Positions 37,039-50,625 of a stretch of 64,000 bases of DNA are shown here, piece by piece (positions within the stretch are counted from its first letter, which is position 1; each line of letters begins with the position of its first letter). The notes beneath the pieces are model-generated. The model was not told where the DNA came from. It saw nothing but the letters and a program-made list of their open reading frames with translations, and searched no databases. The stretch is from Paramecium octaurelia. Its lineage: Eukaryota; Ciliophora; Oligohymenophorea; Peniculida; Parameciidae. The position numbers were made by a program, and so were the translations under genes. Where the stretch lies: the NCBI GenBank assembly GCA_905182995.1, contig CAJJDP010000036.1, positions 264,332-328,331 on the forward strand. Reading direction: 5' to 3'.

Positions 37039-37656
37039 TCACATATATACAATCAGATTGTCTTCTGTACTATCATCTTTATTTTAGACCATATTTATTC
37101 CTTATTATTGAGATAAAATTTACATCAATGAAATTAAACTCTCCTTAAGCTCTTAAGAATTCATCGGTATGAACTCATCTTATCTGAGTGATATTTTATG
37201 TTATTGTCCCACACGAGGTGTTTTCACCCTTTAAATCAATTTTTAGAGATAGTTTAATTCAGTTGTTTAAATAGTTTAGACTATAGTTTCAGTTTTGTTG
37301 ATTAATGGAGAATGACAACATTGTTTATCGGATTTCTCTGATTTAATTCGGTTTGTTCGATTACCCCTTATCTTTGGAGAAGCTTTATGTCTATCAACTG
37401 ACTTAAAGTTTAAGTCATATTGTAACGACGGCAAAATAAATTTGGAAGGTCTTTTTCTATCTTGAGAAGACCCAAATACAACAGAATTTTTATTTGCAGT
37501 AGCCTTTATCGTGTTATTAATTTTGCATGCCAAAGAAAAATGGTTTTGATGCAAATTGTTTAATTTGAACCTTTAAAAATTAGGAGATGCATCAAATCTA
37601 TCGTTTTCAATAGTTTTAGTCACCTATATGGATTCTATAATGGGTACATATATCAT
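37039..37656 (-). CDS. Unrecognised basic protein, 205 aa
   Basis: A single-exon frame from ATG 37656 (MIYVPIIESIQ) to TGA 37039-37041. It is basic and Ser/Lys/Asn-rich (SSQDRKRPSKFILPSLQYD; HKASPKIRGNRTNRIKSEK). A C-terminal region has QLKESLISLMQILSQQQG-like helical character. The pattern suggests a disordered DNA- or cytoskeleton-associated protein, but nothing specific is recognised. Confidence 0.55.
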
Positions 37657-37757
37657 TATTAAAATTTTATAATATATTTTAAGTTGATGATATCACTTTC
37701 TTTTCTTATTTTTGAAATGTAGAATAATTATAAATTGATTATCAAATAAAATATTTA

Positions 37758-39349
37758 TCATTAACAAGTTTTTAAAAGTCTCAAGTGTTCCTCCTTTATT
37801 TTGATAAACTTATCATTAAATGAATTGAGCATATTAGTTAAATGCTTGATTTATTCATTTTGTTATGCAATGTGTTAAGCAGATTGGTTATCATTTATTA
37901 AAATAGTCTTGGACTCTAATTATTTAATTTTATCTTCAGATCTCTCATTAAGTTATTTCCAAGCCTTTATCTATTGATCTTGGTTTTTTATTTTTTCTTT
38001 TAAAATATCTATTTCCTTTTTATAATTCTCTTCCTGAATTAACATACTCATATGTAATGCATAATATTAATCATTAGTTTAGTTTAAATCTTGGGCGAGA
38101 TTAATTTGATCATTTGTATTCATTCTAGAATCCGGTCTCAAATCAGTGGCTTCAAAGGAATTCAATCTGGACTCTCTTCTAGAAGCTTCTCTAATTTTTT
38201 CATTCAAGCAAGCTTCCTTTTAATGGAATTCATGATTGAGTTCATTAATTTTTGATTAAAGTGATTGAACATCGGATTCTAATTATAAAGTTCTTTTTTT
38301 TTCATTTTAGAATGAATTAAAGATTTCTTAAAAGGAGGTTTACAATTTATTTAATTATCTATCCTTATCCTCTATAAGTTTAGTATAATATAATTTTTAT
38401 TATGACAATTTTTCTTTAGCTTATTCATATTTTTACTCTTATTTGATGTATTGCATGATTTTAAGTTTCAATTATTCATTTTCCAATCTAGTATTATCTT
38501 TTAACAAATTTGCTTCCTTTATCAAACTTTATTAAGACTAAACTTTGATTTCTAATTCTCTAGTTTTAGATTAACTGGACCATAATTATTTATTTAAATC
38601 TTCTAATTCTTTGATTTTCTCTTCATTAAAAGAGGATTTTCTCTCTAAAATTGATAATAAATACAAAAGTATTACCATGTGATTCCAACATGACAATATG
38701 TTCAGTCTTTTCTTTGTTTTCCTATTCCAATTTTTTGATTGACATCTTTTATTCAATAATTTCATTCATCAAAACTTAGTGTTAATGAACTAATTTTTGA
38801 TTTTCTGTTTCTAACTCATCTATTTTATCTAATAAACTTTTATCTTCAGATTATGCAAATGGTTCAACTAATGTTTATAAATATTAAGAAATTAATTCCT
38901 GTTTTTTTTCTGGTAATTACAAGACTGGTACGAAGAAATCGTCTTAGAAATCGCTCTATAAAATTAGCTAAAAGAAGTAGAATATTTAAAAACTTAGCAT
39001 ATGACTCCAAATAGTTTTAAAATTTAAGTCTCATTCCTATCTTTTGCTATTTCCATAACATTAATCTCTAATTATTTGTGTGTATAATCTGTTAATTTGT
39101 CAACTATTAATTTCAATCTAGACATATTAAGTGCCCAATTATCTGTGTAAGCTTAATTCTCTAAGACCTAGGTAATTTTGATTTAAATTTTACATGGAAA
39201 GTAGATCCAAAATGATCTGTATTAATGTGATTCAAAATTTATATGAATATAGTACCATCCACATATTCTCTAAAACCTGTATGATATTTTAAAAAGCTTA
39301 TCTTGTTCATCCAATCTACTATTGCTGACTAAAGTTCTTAGTTTTACAT
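37758..39349 (-). CDS. Hook-domain coiled-coil protein (HOOK/CCDC88-like dynein adaptor type)
   Basis: A 502-aa protein from ATG 39349 (MQNQELQSAIVDWMNKISF) to TGA 37758-37760 with three introns (26, 26 and 31 nt; spliced length divisible by three). The N-terminal 150 residues fit the Hook domain: FREYVDGTIFIQILNHINTD, then NWALNMSRLKLIVDKLTDY, then ILKLFGVICQLILQSDFQD, ending PEKKQELISQYLQTLVE. From about residue 165 to the end the sequence is continuous coiled coil (KIDELETENQKLVHQ; KLESKTILIND-type heptads). Hook proteins link cargo to dynein/dynactin on microtubules. The length is close to animal Hook proteins, minus part of the cargo-binding tail. Confidence 0.75.
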
Positions 39350-39873
39350 TATTTTTAATTAAAATAATTAAATTTAATATGCGGGGATTCTTCACATTTG
39401 CTAAATCCTTTATCAGCTTCTCCTCTGTAAAAACTCAACAAATGAAAGTTTCAATTAGATTGTAAGCATAATTTTAATTTGAATTTAGAGTCAATCAATC
39501 AATTAATGGCTAATTGAGATTGTGTTCCACTTTAACAGCACTTAGAATGGCTAATCTGTATGGAATTTGGTAAAAGTCTTCAATTGAGGAATTTGATGGT
39601 GGTAATATTGCCTGAATACTTAGAATCCGAATTAGATATCCACATTTCTCAACTTTTGTCATTGTCTCTAAAAGCAGAACAACAAACGATACAAGCCAAA
39701 ATTTGATTATATTATACATTAATAATAAAAAGATCAATATTTACATTTATTCTGTTGCAATTTTGTTATCCAAAAGATGAAATCTGGAAATCAGGGTTGA
39801 ATCTAATTATTAATGATTAAAGTTATTCTTTAAAATTAATTCATTGATCAAGGGGATTTAAGAAAGGTATAGA
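39350..39873. other. Intergenic region with a doubtful minus-strand ORF
   Basis: Lies between the starts of two divergent genes. On the minus strand a frame (39489-39737; MIFLLLMYNIIKFWLVSF..., 80 aa, one membrane-like segment) ends in a small TTGA repeat near 39490. Without intron or family support I do not call it a gene. Confidence 0.4.
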
Positions 39874-40428
39874 ATGCATTTGGAATGCTAATTATGCTTA
39901 GGATAAAAGTTAATAAATATAATAATGAAGCAATTTATTTGGGAAATAATATAATTTGAAAGGAAGTTAGAATATTGTCGTTAAGATTTAGCACTTGATT
40001 AAGGATTTTCCATTGAATTTTTTCCAGAAACTATCACATATTTAGGATTAAAGTAGTTATTCCATAGAGAAATGAAAGGATTTTTCAATAGGTATGATTC
40101 TGATCGAGATGGAAAATTATCATTCAACGATATTTAATAATTTGTCTAGCCACGATAACTAGAGTATCAGTGCTTTATAAAGAAAGGAGGAAATTACAAT
40201 CGATTGATTGAGTTAATTGAAATAGCTGAAGAATATGAGAATTATTTGATGGACAATATTGAGACCTTGGAATTTTAGGAGAATAATTAGATTTCAATAA
40301 AATAATTTTTGAGTTCTAAATTTAAACAACCAACTGAAAAAGACATATGGTTTTTGAATCAAAGATTTGAATGTTATACAATTGAAGAGTTTTTGGGATA
40401 TTTTGAATAGTATAAAAAAGCTAATTGA
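39874..40428 (+). CDS. EF-hand protein of ciliate type (5' end uncertain)
   Basis: A frame of 184 aa to TGA 40426-40428. A canonical calcium loop is present: FFNRYDSDRDGKLSFNDI (D-x-D-x-D-G-x-L-x-F-x-D). It is preceded by ERKLEYCRQDLALDQGFSIE, a linker pattern common in ciliate EF-hand proteins between a degenerate and a functional hand. The C-terminal half (IELIEIAEEYENYLMD; QPTEKDIWFLNQRFECYTI) continues as a weaker EF-hand-like region. The start at ATG 39874 is the first in frame, but upstream exons may exist because neighbouring frames to about 39780 also look coding. Confidence 0.65.
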
Positions 40429-40462
40429 CTCAAATTTTATATATATAAATAAATATTTATCT

Positions 40463-41395
40463 ATGAATACTTAAGATGAAATACTTTTGTTGAAGAAGTG
40501 CATTTGTGAATTTTTAAATAAGCTACTCCCCACAATTAAGGATCCGTTAATTTTAACCAGATAAAGACTAAGCTAATTTAAAACTGTTCTTTTAGATGAA
40601 TTGAAAACTATTTAAGATGTGTATTACTATGTTCAAACACTCTAATTTCAAGATGGAATGATCATCAGAACTGATACAAAGATTGAGCATTAAAGAAATC
40701 CATCAGGAGCTAATTAAGACTATATGAGTTTAAATTCAAACCCAACACTAGCAGATAAGAGAACCAATCCCCCATTTGGATTGAATAGAGGATAAGATCC
40801 TTAATTGCCAAATGCTGGAAATGCAATAAATATGAAAACTAACAATACAACAACACTCAATTAACAAAATCAGATTGTTGAAGATTAATAAGAAATACCT
40901 AAGTTAGGCAAAGATATCTTTTTTAAAAGACCATCAACAAGAAAGCTATCTATTAAGACTAAAGATGCAAAGGTTTAAGAAAATAACTATAAACCTATTG
41001 ATGAAATCTAGAAAGTGAATGTCTACGGATAAAAGGCAGATACTTTTAGTGTGTTAAATAATTATAGTAAGAGAACCCCATTTTTCGATAAAGAGACCTT
41101 GTTGAACGAAATCAAGGAGAGCGAAAAGATTATTCGTAAAAACACCACTACTTTAAATGCAGTTTATAGCAGAAGTTTTGAAATATTAACTGGTGACAAA
41201 GAATAAAATACAGAATAACTAAACAGTATTCAACAAGGTTTGCGTGCACAATAGGATTTAAGAGAATTGCAAAATGCCTAAAGAAATGCTACATTGAAAG
41301 GGTATTCAATTTATGCTAAGAAGGATAAGGATATTGCTAAACAGAGAATGGATGAAATTGCATAAATTAACGATAAAAAGAAACTATATTTTTGA
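40463..41395 (+). CDS. Unrecognised protein, 310 aa
   Basis: An intron-free frame from ATG 40463 (MNTQDEILLLKKCICEFLNK) to TGA 41393-41395. The N-terminal 70 residues are helical and ordered-looking (LSQFKTVLLDELKTIQDVYY). The middle is Asn/Pro/Thr-rich and disordered. The C-terminus is helical and basic (FDKETLLNEIKESEKIIRKN; KDKDIAKQRMDEIAQIND). No domain is recognised. Confidence 0.65.
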
Positions 41396-41420
41396 TGAAT
41401 ATATTTAAATATATAGATTA

Positions 41421-42914
41421 ATGAATAAATTATATCCAACAGATAAAATACATCATCAATATGTTGAATACCCTCAGCGTTGGATCCAATTAGTCTTATT
41501 TTTATGCGCTTTGCTTTCAAACATTATGTTCGGATTTTCGCTTTCGCCCATTGTCAAGGAAATGTCATTAGTTTATTAAGTTGATAGTAGGTAAAAAAAT
41601 ATTTAATGACATAGATATCTGCAATTTTTGACAATAAGTTTTACTGTCTTCTCAGTAATTATGATAATTCCAGGAAACATTATTAATGAAAAATATGGAA
41701 TTCGTATGAGTATTATGATAGGTATTAAATAATTGCAGTATTAAAGGTTGTGCATTGACTTTTATAGGCTCGATATTTGCAATTTTCATAAATGTTTCTT
41801 TTTGGTTTTTCTTCATTGGATAATTGATTTCTTTGATAGGATTTCCATTCAGATTGATTAGCGCATCAAAATTTGTTGCAAATTGGTTTTTCCCCGAAAA
41901 CAGAATCCTTATTATGGTTATAATCGCATTAGTTTTTAATGCAAGTTCAGGAATAGCTATTAGAATTCCACTGATAGTATTAGGAGACTTTTAGATACAT
42001 GATCATCCAACAGATGAATAAATTGAGTTAGGAAGAGCCTTAATTGAGAGTTTGATGTTCTTGCTTTTTGGGTTGATGATTTTATTATGCATACCTCCAA
42101 TTCTTTTTTTCTTAAGTAAACCAGTCACTCCTCCTAGTTATAGTGCTTCCGATGTATAGATACCTTATTTTATTAGGAATGTGTTAGAGAAGATTATCAT
42201 AAAGCAAGTGTCATAGTGGCTAGCAATCCTGATTTTATATTGCTAACTATTAGTTTTGCTTTTATCTTAGGAACAATCACATTATTTACACTGCAGATGG
42301 AATATTTTATATCACCCTTTGATTATTCGCTTAAAGATTAGAGCAATTTGGTGTTAGTTGGAGTGATAGCTGGTTTGATTGGAGATATTTGTGTTGGAAC
42401 AGCAATAAAGAAGACTTAATCCTATAAAAAAGTGTTGAGGATTTGTAATATATTAGTGACTGTCCTCTTTGGAATACTCATACTAGCCTTGCATGTTAAC
42501 AAAGTTTTCTTCTTTATTATTTATTTTTTGTTGTGTGGAAGTTCTGCCATTATGGCCTTGACTTTTGAGTTCTCTTGCGAATTATGTTTTCCATTGAGTG
42601 AGAACACTACAATAGCTATGCTCGGGTTCTTTGGTAATCTTCTTAATTTCTTGCAAGGAATTCCTGAAATCTTAATTCTGAAGGTATCTATTACTTTATC
42701 ATTCAATTAGGGAGACAATTAACTCTGTTCTACTATGGCTATGATATTTATGTTGATCTTGATTGGTAGTTCAAATGTTTTGACGATGAAAATTAACGAG
42801 AACCTCAAGAGATCAGAATAAGATATTCAATTGGATGATAGGATTGAAAAGAAAAATACTGAAGTCAGCTTATTAGAATAATCAAAATTTAATAATAGTA
42901 ATGATGATTATTGA
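41421..42914 (+). CDS. Major facilitator transporter, FLVCR/MFSD7-like
   Basis: From ATG 41421 (MNKLYPTDKIHHQYVEYPQR) to TGA 42912-42914, with at least four short introns, including 24 and 25 nt ones near 41593-41616 and 41721-41745. About twelve hydrophobic helices are visible. The N-terminal 'Y-P-Q-R-W-x-x-L-x-x-F' followed by FGFSLSPIVKEM matches the FLVCR/MFSD7 group (Y-x-x-R-W-x-x-L). Helix 2-3 has NEKYGIRMSIMIG, and the segment FVANWFFPENRIL corresponds to the conserved 'A-x-x-W-F-P-x-x-x-R' block. The tail is hydrophilic (ENLKRSEQDIQLDDRIEKK). Family substrates include choline, heme and other small organics; the substrate here is unknown. Confidence 0.78.
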
Positions 42915-42941
42915 TTATATATATAAAAATTAATATAATTT

Positions 42942-43212
42942 ATGCTAAAGGTAATTGGCTTTTTATTATTAATTCATTCTGCCATCTCATTAATTAGATA
43001 TAGAAAGCATTTGATCTACAAGGATATGGCAGATTAATACCATATACCATTGGATGTATGAATATTAATACATTTTATAGATCTTATTAGAAATAATTGT
43101 TGGATTCGCTTTGAACATGTTTTTCGGAGTTATTCTGGATAAAAAATTTACTAACATTCACCTATTTCCTCACAAGAAAACGTACACTTTAACTATACTA
43201 TCATAGATATGA
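42942..43212 (+). CDS. EMC5: ER membrane complex subunit 5 / MMGT-like protein
   Basis: An 81-aa protein after a 25-nt intron at 43056-43080. It starts MLKVIGFLLLIHSAISLIRY, with the 'L-H-S-A-x-S-x-x-x-x-R' of EMC5/MMGT; then KHLIYKDMADQYHIPLDILL and EIIVGFALNMFFGVIL, two membrane helices separated by a short loop with the conserved Pro-Leu/Pro-x-D motif; then FTNIHLFPHK. Length and topology match a minimal EMC5, a core piece of the ER insertase that places tail-anchored and multipass proteins. It overlaps no neighbour and lies 27 bp after the transporter. Confidence 0.8.
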
Positions 43213-43365
43213 CTAGGCATTCTAAAGACCTAATTTCAGATAACCTGGTGGTAGAGGAGGAGTGCTATAATCTGTTGTAAGAGATAAAATTGGAAATTTT
43301 GATATAAATAATTGATAAATTTGTGTACATTATGAAATTTGTGTGTGTTTTTATACATATTTAAT

Positions 43366-44713
43366 TCATCTAAAATAATATAATGCTCTTGCTGTAAGTC
43401 CTTAAACCTTTGATTCATCTTCAGTCTAATTAAGCCAATATTCCTCAAATAATGCTCTGTCTTATGGTTTAGAAGCATCAAGCTTAGTCAATTATAAGTA
43501 TTCAAATGTTGGGTGGTCTTTCTATATAAGATTATGTTAATGTCTTACTAAAAATGATGGGACTTCGGTTCCTCTCCATATCCAAGCTCCGCTGATTTAA
43601 AGATCTGGAACATCTCCATAGACACCATGAATAGCAAATGCCCATTTTTTAAAATGAGGATCAGTTCTTTATAAGAATCCATTGCAATTATTTCTAAAGG
43701 AAATCAAAACCTTTCCCTCTTATTCAGCCTTAATGTATTTGATAATCCAAATTGACCATCCTTAAGAATCAAAAATTGTCCAAAAGTTTTTGAATTCAGC
43801 AGCGAAATCTTTTGAAGCCAAAAATTATCTCTTCCAATCATCAATATTGAAAGTTGATTAAGGTAATAAATCAAATTCACATTATTATTTTTTTGGTTTA
43901 TCTTCGTCATCTTCTTCTTTTGGAGCAGGCTTTTATTATTATGGTTATTGGGTATTTTATGCTTATTATTTTTATTATTATTATTTTTATTATTATGGTT
44001 ATTATTATTATTATTATTATTACTATTCATATTAAAATGGGAAAGCTTTTACACAATATTTGGTTTTTCCATAATACTATATTATATATTATCAATTTTA
44101 CGTTCACAAAGGCTGGTAATTCAGAGATGTATTTGTACCATCTTGTAATATTTGGGATTGTTCCTCTGAATTATTTATCAAATGCAAAACTAAATAACCC
44201 TTAGAAGTAGGATGCTAAATTTAAATCAGCAATTGTCAATTATTCTCCAACTAAAAAATTATTTGCTTTAAAATGATTTTCTAATATTTTTAATTTCCAA
44301 TTTAATTCTTTCTTAACTTCTTCTTACTTTTAGGGTGTTGTCTATTCATAACCAAGGATTGGCAATAGTAAACCAAGGAGAGTAGGTTCCAATTCAAGTG
44401 ATGTGAAGTCTAACCATTGTCTAACTTTTGCTTGTTGGAAATCTGTCACTCCAACCAAAGGTGTTCCTCTGGCAACATATTGTAATATGGCGTTGCTTTC
44501 AGTTAGATATCCTTCAGGTGTCTCTAACAATGGAATCTTGCCAACTGGATTCTTAGCCAAAAAGGCAGGGGTCTAAAGTGAATAAAGCAGTATTACTTCT
44601 AAGGATTTATATTCTACAAAATCACTAGCGATTTAGACATTGGCTAATTGGGCAGCCACTATTATTTTACCAGCTCTTGGATTGCCAAGTGTATATGTAA
44701 GTTTAAGTGACAT
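43366..44713 (-). CDS. Translation elongation factor 1 gamma (eEF1B gamma)
   Basis: A 432-aa protein (human 437) from ATG 44713 (MSLKLTYTLGNPRAGKI) to TGA 43366-43368; introns of 24 and 25 nt give a multiple of three. It has an N-terminal glutathione-transferase-like domain (AKNPVGKIPLLETPEGYLTE; SNAILQYVARG; GEQLTIADLNLA) and a linker with long Gln tracts from TAA codons. The conserved C-terminal domain follows: FDLLPQSTFNIDDWKRQFL, GWSIWIIKY, EGKVLISFRNNCNGFLQRTD, FAIHGVYGDVPDLQISGAWI and WRGTEVP. It anchors the nucleotide-exchange subunits of eEF1. The polyQ linker replaces the usual Lys/Pro-rich hinge and is lineage-specific. Confidence 0.95.
43930..44030 (-). repeat. TAA-rich tract encoding a polyglutamine linker in eEF1-gamma
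   Basis: On the minus strand, interrupted runs of TAA (nine, then three, four and more, split by CCA, AAA and GCA) encode Q-rich sequence with occasional Pro, Lys and Ala between the two folded domains. Confidence 0.85.
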
Positions 44714-45059
44714 AAAAATATCTTAATATTTAAATTTTAATTTCTCACAATTCAAAGAACAACAATTCTTAAGGCATTAACAATGTTCCTAATTCTTTCA
44801 TAATTGATTGCATCATTTATTTATTGTGATTTTTAATAAGAAGTAGAATTGATACTAAATATTGCTGTTTTTTTGAATTGTAGTCATAGGAAGGTAAGTT
44901 TTATGAGAGAGCAATAAATAAAAAAAGGGTGAATTGAGTATTATTATCAAGAATTGATTTTATTTATTAAAATATGTCCCTAAACCAATTGTATGGGAAA
45001 CAAACAATTAATTATGCAAGTACACTATAAAATTAATCATTTTAAGAGAGCTCAGACAT
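44714..45059. other. Intergenic spacer between divergent genes
   Basis: About 345 bp. A short frame from 44974 (MSLNQLYGKQTINYAS) ends at a TGA just before the next gene's ATG and is not supported as an upstream exon. Confidence 0.45.
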
Positions 45060-45899
45060 ATGAGATCTCCAAATGATGCACAATCATTTGGATTGCGTCA
45101 AGAATTTCATGATTTTTCATAGTTACATCGACAACCTGCAGATACAAATAAACATTAAAGAGCAAAGTCAACTCTATAAAACAATTATAGACAAGGCACT
45201 CCTATAACAGATCTAGAGGAGATGGAAGGAGAGAAATTGTTTGATTAGTTTTTTAAGTTTAACAACTCTAAAAGCGAAAGCGATTTTATGAGGGATTCAA
45301 TGTAGAGAGATTAAAAGCAGCCTGAATCAGAATTCTTAAGGTTTGTAGAGAATGCAATAGAATATCATAAGTAATCTGAATTGCATTTTCGACCTACTAT
45401 AAAAAAGAATTAACATTTAGAGTAGAAGACAAGAGAACTTACAGTGTAGAATAGGTTATTGGCAAGCGAAATTAATAGATATAAACAGAGAGAGAGTGAA
45501 TTAAAAAATAAGATAAAAATAATCCAAAAAGAATATTAATTAGAGTTGGGTCAATTGATATAGAAGAATGAATGGTTGGAAGAGTTGTTGGTAAAACAAA
45601 AAATAGACAATGAGAATTCCTTGTTGGCTGTTAAGAAATCTTTAGAAATGATGTAAGGAAGGTGTATGTGTCAAAAGGGATTGGCTGATAAGATAATGAA
45701 GGAAGTCAAATAACAATCTAGACCATAATATGATCTATAGGCTACACATTCATCGTCTGAATTAAGCAGCAACACTGGAGACGAAGACTTGGATTTTGAT
45801 TATGTGAGAAGAAGGAAATCTTTTTCAAAGGTACTTAAACACAATATAGACAGACATCAGAAGAACATTAATTTTAACTAGCGAGAAGCAAGAACTTGA
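45060..45899 (+). CDS. Coiled-coil protein, 279 aa
   Basis: A single-exon frame from ATG 45060 (MRSPNDAQSFGLRQEFHDF) to TGA 45897-45899. Residues about 105-195 are a strong coiled coil (LEQKTRELTVQNRLLASEIN; KQRESELKNKIKIIQKEYQL; NEWLEELLVKQKID). The tail is acidic then basic (SSSELSSNTGDEDLDFDYV; RRRKSFSKVLKHN). No family is recognised; centrosomal or basal-body proteins often look like this, but that is conjecture. Confidence 0.65.
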
Positions 45900-45979
45900 G
45901 GGAGTTTGCTAGAGACCAATTTTTTCGGAAGAAACCTCTACAAGACCCTTATTATACATGAATATTAAATTATTATATA

Positions 45980-47435
45980 ATGGTTTTCATAAAGAGATTG
46001 GTGCCTCTTTCAATTTTGTATTGTTTCGAAGGAATCATGTTAGGACTCATTTTATACAGTGTTCCATCTGATTTGATAGATAAAGGTGTTGAGATAAGTA
46101 GATACAAGTTTTCATTCATTTTGCTATTACCTTACTTGTTCAGATACGTAGTTGGACCTTTGATCGATAGCTTAAGTTGGGACAAGATGGGTAGAAGAAG
46201 AAGCTAGTTGACAGTGTTGTATTTTGGATTGGGGTATGTTTTAGTCGAAAATTCTTAGAGTTCTGTTATATTTTTCAAATTTCTAATCGCTAGATCCTAG
46301 TACATGGTTTTGGAACATATTCTGGATTGTATGTTTGTTGGCTTGCATTGACATCATAATAGCAGCTTGGTTAGTTGAAAGTTTAGAGAAGCAAGACAGA
46401 GGGTATGGAGCATTGGCTCAATTTCTAGGGATTTTGATTGGAGGATTTATTGGAGCATACATATTTAAGATGTTCAATTCACTTGAATTTTGCAATACAT
46501 ATATTTATGCCATTCCTCAAGAGATACCGTATATTACACTCTAAAGTTAAATTATAGATTTATTTTTAGTTGCATTCAAGGATTTGTCTTACATTTCAGT
46601 AGGACTTGGAGTTGCATGCATTATAATAATACATAATGAGAAAACTATTAATTAAGATGTATGAATGTCATTATATTAGATAATCGAAGCTTACAAATCA
46701 GCTCTTGGAGCATTTTCGAATCGTCATTTGATTGTTCTCTTTTTGTTTTTTTGTTTTTTCAGAGTTGGATAGATGCCTATAGATTTGGCTCATATTCATT
46801 TGATGAGAGGCTAATTGACAGAGGGATAAATTCAATTCCTGGAAATACTAACTTTTCCTATTGCATGCATTTTACCATATTATATGGCCAAAATGATCAA
46901 GACAAGAGTGTTGGAGATAAGACTTATCATAGTGTTTTCCATTTATGAGATTGGTATATCTATTTAACTAATTATATTCGACTAGCTATCTCAGGAGTAT
47001 TTATTATAACATTGTTTGCTTCCGAGGAGAATTTCCCATTCCCATACAGAGATACTTTGATGAAGATATCCTTATTTAGTGTCTGGTTATTAAACTTGAT
47101 TAATATCACCCTGGCTTAGTCATTTATTTACAAAAGCACTTAAAGTTCTGTGTCTGCAACATTCATAGCTTTGTTAAGTAGTGATATTTGATAATATTTA
47201 AGCCACTGGAATAAACTTCTAGTTCATTTTTGAAGGATTTGTTGAGTATTTGTTAGCTAATTACAATTATTATTTGATTTGGATATGCGGAGTAGGAATA
47301 TATGCTCTATTTTTTTTCCATCTGGCTTCAAGAGTCACTATGATAGATTAATTGAATTGCGAAGAGTTTAGTTTAGAAATTGATATAAAGAAAGAGAAAC
47401 TCCTAATTAATACAGAATTAGCAACTTTGTCCTGA
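45980..47435 (+). CDS. SLC33/AT-1-like major facilitator (acetyl-CoA transporter family)
   Basis: From ATG 45980 (MVFIKRLVPLSILYCFEGIM) to TGA 47433-47435; several short introns are implied by frame changes but not all were mapped. The first helices read YCFEGIMLGLILYSVPSDLI then FILLLPYLFRYVVGPLIDSL then WDKMGRRRSQ, the AT-1 pattern 'Q-G-x-x-x-G-x-x-x-x-x-P...P-x-x-x-K-x-x-x-x-P-x-V-D...G-R-R-x-x-W'. More hydrophobic helices follow to about 47330, then a charged tail (CEEFSLEIDIKKEK). AT-1 imports acetyl-CoA into the ER/Golgi. The substrate here is inferred only from family resemblance. Confidence 0.7.
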
Positions 47436-47566
47436 TAATTAAATATAATTTTTGTATGCAATCATAGTTTTATAGATTTATTGAGTTAGATTTTGTTATT
47501 ATGAATAAGTCCAAAAATACCATTAAAATATAGTCTATTTCTTTAATAATTTTATAGTATTATAAA

Positions 47567-48585
47567 ATGGAGGATCGATTGATTTAATTACAAGAAGTAA
47601 GAGCATTTTAATCTAGTTTTCGGGCATAAAAGATCAAATTTAATTGGACACTTCTTATTCCTCTTAGGATGATAATTTTATGCCTTAATTTTCTTCAAAC
47701 GTAAAAAAGGCACAATAGTGTTTAGATATTATAAAAAATAATAACCTAAGAATAAGGGAAATGATGAGCAAATATTCCATGGCTACTACAAGTTCTGTCG
47801 AGAAGGGTATTAAAAAATTTAAATCCTTTAGGTTTATCGAGAGAATTAGAGTAGATTATCACGCAAAATTAACAAATTAGTAAGTAACTAAAAGAAGCAA
47901 TGAAGGATATCAAAGAAGAGGTTGAAAGAAGTCAAAGAGAGAAAAGTTAAGAGGATCAAACTGAAACCAGAATAAAAATTCAACAGGAAAATGCATTATC
48001 TAGTGCAGTTTATGAAGTTTTACAGGCTTCCTCACAGGTTTCTTGCTAATATTAGAATGGAGTGAGAGAGAAAATCAAAAGGTAAGCCAGGATCTTAGAT
48101 GAAAATGCCACCGAATAGTTTTTAGATGAAATATGCAATGATCCATAAGTATCTTAACTTTATCCAATATCAAATTAGAAAGCAACATAATTATTGCAAG
48201 GGAAACTCTATGGAGAAGCTCCTTCAGTTCGTCTGACTAATGCTGTTTCTGATATATAAGAGAAATATAAAGACATTCAATAGTTGGAAAAAGTAAGTTG
48301 TTTAATTATTTTTTAGTCGGTGTAATTGGTAAGATAACTATGGTAAGATTTAGCAATCTTAGTGGAAACTTAAGGTTAATCAACCAATAATATCGAAATA
48401 AGTCTTACTTCAGCCAAATCTTATATTAATAGAGCCAAAGATGAACTTTCAAATGCAGAGGGTGATCATTAATCAGCTAAAAAGGTATTAATACATGCTA
48501 TTCTATCAAGAAAGTCTGTTGTATTATTCTAATAGGTGTTGTAATTTTGGCTGCAATCATTGGACCTATAGTTGCGACGGCATGA
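47567..48585 (+). CDS. Syntaxin (Qa-SNARE)
   Basis: A 307-aa protein after four introns (20, 25, 24 and 26 nt); spliced length is a multiple of three. It begins MEDRLIQLQE, typical of plasma-membrane syntaxins. The N-terminal Habc helices follow (LDIIKNNNLRIREMMSK). The linker contains YQNGVREKIKRQARILD and ATEQFLDEI. The SNARE helix is IQEKYKDIQQLEK...VQLVRQLWQDLAILVETQGQ with the expected zero-layer Gln region, then SAKSYINRAKDELSNAEGDH. The tail anchor is KKVCCIILIGVVILAAIIG ending PIVATA. It drives membrane fusion as a t-SNARE. Paramecium is known to have a large syntaxin family. Confidence 0.92.
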
Positions 48586-48799
48586 ATTATTTATTTTATA
48601 ATGTAGTTTATTTCCATTTAATTTAATATAAGGATAAATCATTCTTCTTATGATATTGATGTCCTTTAAGTCGATTATAATTTACCCCTATTTTAAAAAT
48701 AATAAAATTAATGGTAAATTTTACCTGCTTTGTAGACATCAAAAATAGATCAATGAATAAATAATAATATTTTCGAAAAATTTGATTTAATATTAAATA

Positions 48800-50593
<1,794 letters not shown>

Positions 50594-50625
50594 TATATAA
50601 AAAATTAGATAATTATATATTTATA

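Noticed and set aside
39489-39737. Small minus-strand membrane-like ORF upstream of the Hook gene
   Set aside because: No splice or family support; with only TGA as stop, chance frames of this length are common.
43704-44030. Minus-strand poly-Asn ORF
   Set aside because: It is a shifted reading of the same repeat; the Gln frame connects the two conserved eEF1-gamma domains.
43854-44204. Plus-strand hydrophobic ORFs rich in Ile/Leu
   Set aside because: They are antisense to the TAA-encoded polyQ linker of eEF1-gamma; the Ile/Leu runs are the complement of TAA repeats.
46335-46948. Separate short proteins inside the SLC33-like gene
   Set aside because: These are exons of one transporter seen in different frames because of short introns.
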